The translations under genes and the position numbers were made by a program. Shown here one piece after another: positions 6,427-6,486 of a DNA stretch of 6,486 nucleotides. The notes under the pieces were generated by a model that worked only from the letters and a program-made list of their open reading frames with translations, did not search any database and was not told where the DNA came from. The stretch is from Lachnospiraceae bacterium (GTDB taxonomy: Bacteria; Bacillota_A; Clostridia; Lachnospirales; Lachnospiraceae): contig JAGDDC010000193.1 of the NCBI GenBank assembly GCA_017958245.1, forward strand, positions 1 through 6,486, written 5' to 3'. Position 1 is the stretch's first letter, and each line of letters starts with the position of its first letter.

Positions 6427-6438
6427 AATACATGTATT
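6427..6438. promoter_or_regulatory. Candidate operator palindrome at the operon start site
   Basis: AATACATGTATT is a perfect 12-bp inverted repeat. It begins about 8 bp downstream of the -10 box, covering roughly +1 to +12 of the predicted transcript. That is where a dimeric repressor would block initiation. No regulator gene is present in the window to pair it with. Confidence 0.45.
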
Positions 6439-6445
6439 TTCACAT

Positions 6446-6474
6446 ATGATACCACAAATCAGATAGTTTTTCTA
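6446..6474 (-). promoter_or_regulatory. Promoter of the three-gene transporter operon
   Basis: The minus strand reads TAGAAA (6469-6474, four of six -35 matches), a 17-nt spacer, and TATCAT (6446-6451, five of six -10 matches). The spacer ends TGG, which makes an extended -10. Transcription should start near 6439, leaving a leader of about 36 nt before the ATG at 6403. The surrounding DNA is strongly AT-rich compared with the genes. Confidence 0.65.
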
Positions 6475-6486
6475 TATAAAAATCAA

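Noticed and set aside
6404..6433. Longer start for the binding-protein/permease fusion (10 more codons)
   Set aside because: It would put non-hydrophobic residues before a normal Lys-rich lipoprotein signal. No Shine-Dalgarno precedes it, and it overlaps the predicted transcript start and palindrome.

Overview
The window looks like part of a moderately GC-rich Clostridia chromosome. A Lachnospiraceae-like member is my best guess, from protein flavour, strong GGAGG-type ribosome binding sites and sigma-A-like promoters; no rRNA or marker gene confirms it. I see no RNA genes, insertion sequences, CRISPR or phage genes. Five protein genes account for nearly all of the DNA.

Left part (1-2036): a PspA/IM30-family membrane-stress protein on the minus strand ends at a probable intrinsic terminator. 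It is divergent from a plus-strand class I SAM-dependent methyltransferase of the COG1092 (RlmI/RlmK-like) type. The 294-bp gap between their starts (774-1067) holds a sigma-A-like promoter for each gene and an unusual density of a GCAAAT-core motif. The methyltransferase has an unexpected Ala/Gly/Pro-rich stretch of about 30 residues between motif I and the acidic SAM-ribose strand. Its stop codon overlaps the 3' end of the convergent transporter operon by 8 bp.

Right part (2029-6486): a three-gene minus-strand operon, read from right to left. The first gene is a lipoprotein substrate-binding/permease fusion for amino acids, in which the two lobes of the binding protein occur in permuted order. 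The second is a GlnQ-type ABC ATPase, overlapping the first by 8 bp. The third is a DAACS/SDF (glutamate-aspartate symporter family) secondary transporter, 96 bp further on. A promoter with an extended -10 and a perfect 12-bp palindrome at the predicted start site precede the operon.

The most interesting point is that the ABC ATPase carries a C-terminal extension of about 120 residues, and the symporter an N-terminal extension of about 115 residues. The two extensions resemble each other and both look like degenerate RsbW/SpoIIAB-type (HATPase_c_2, GHKL) domains. A primary and a secondary transporter in one operon, each fused to the same anti-sigma-kinase-like module, suggests joint regulation or physical coupling. 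The symporter has also lost several residues that bind sodium and the acidic side chain in GltPh-type proteins. These assignments come from reading motifs by eye; no database search was possible.
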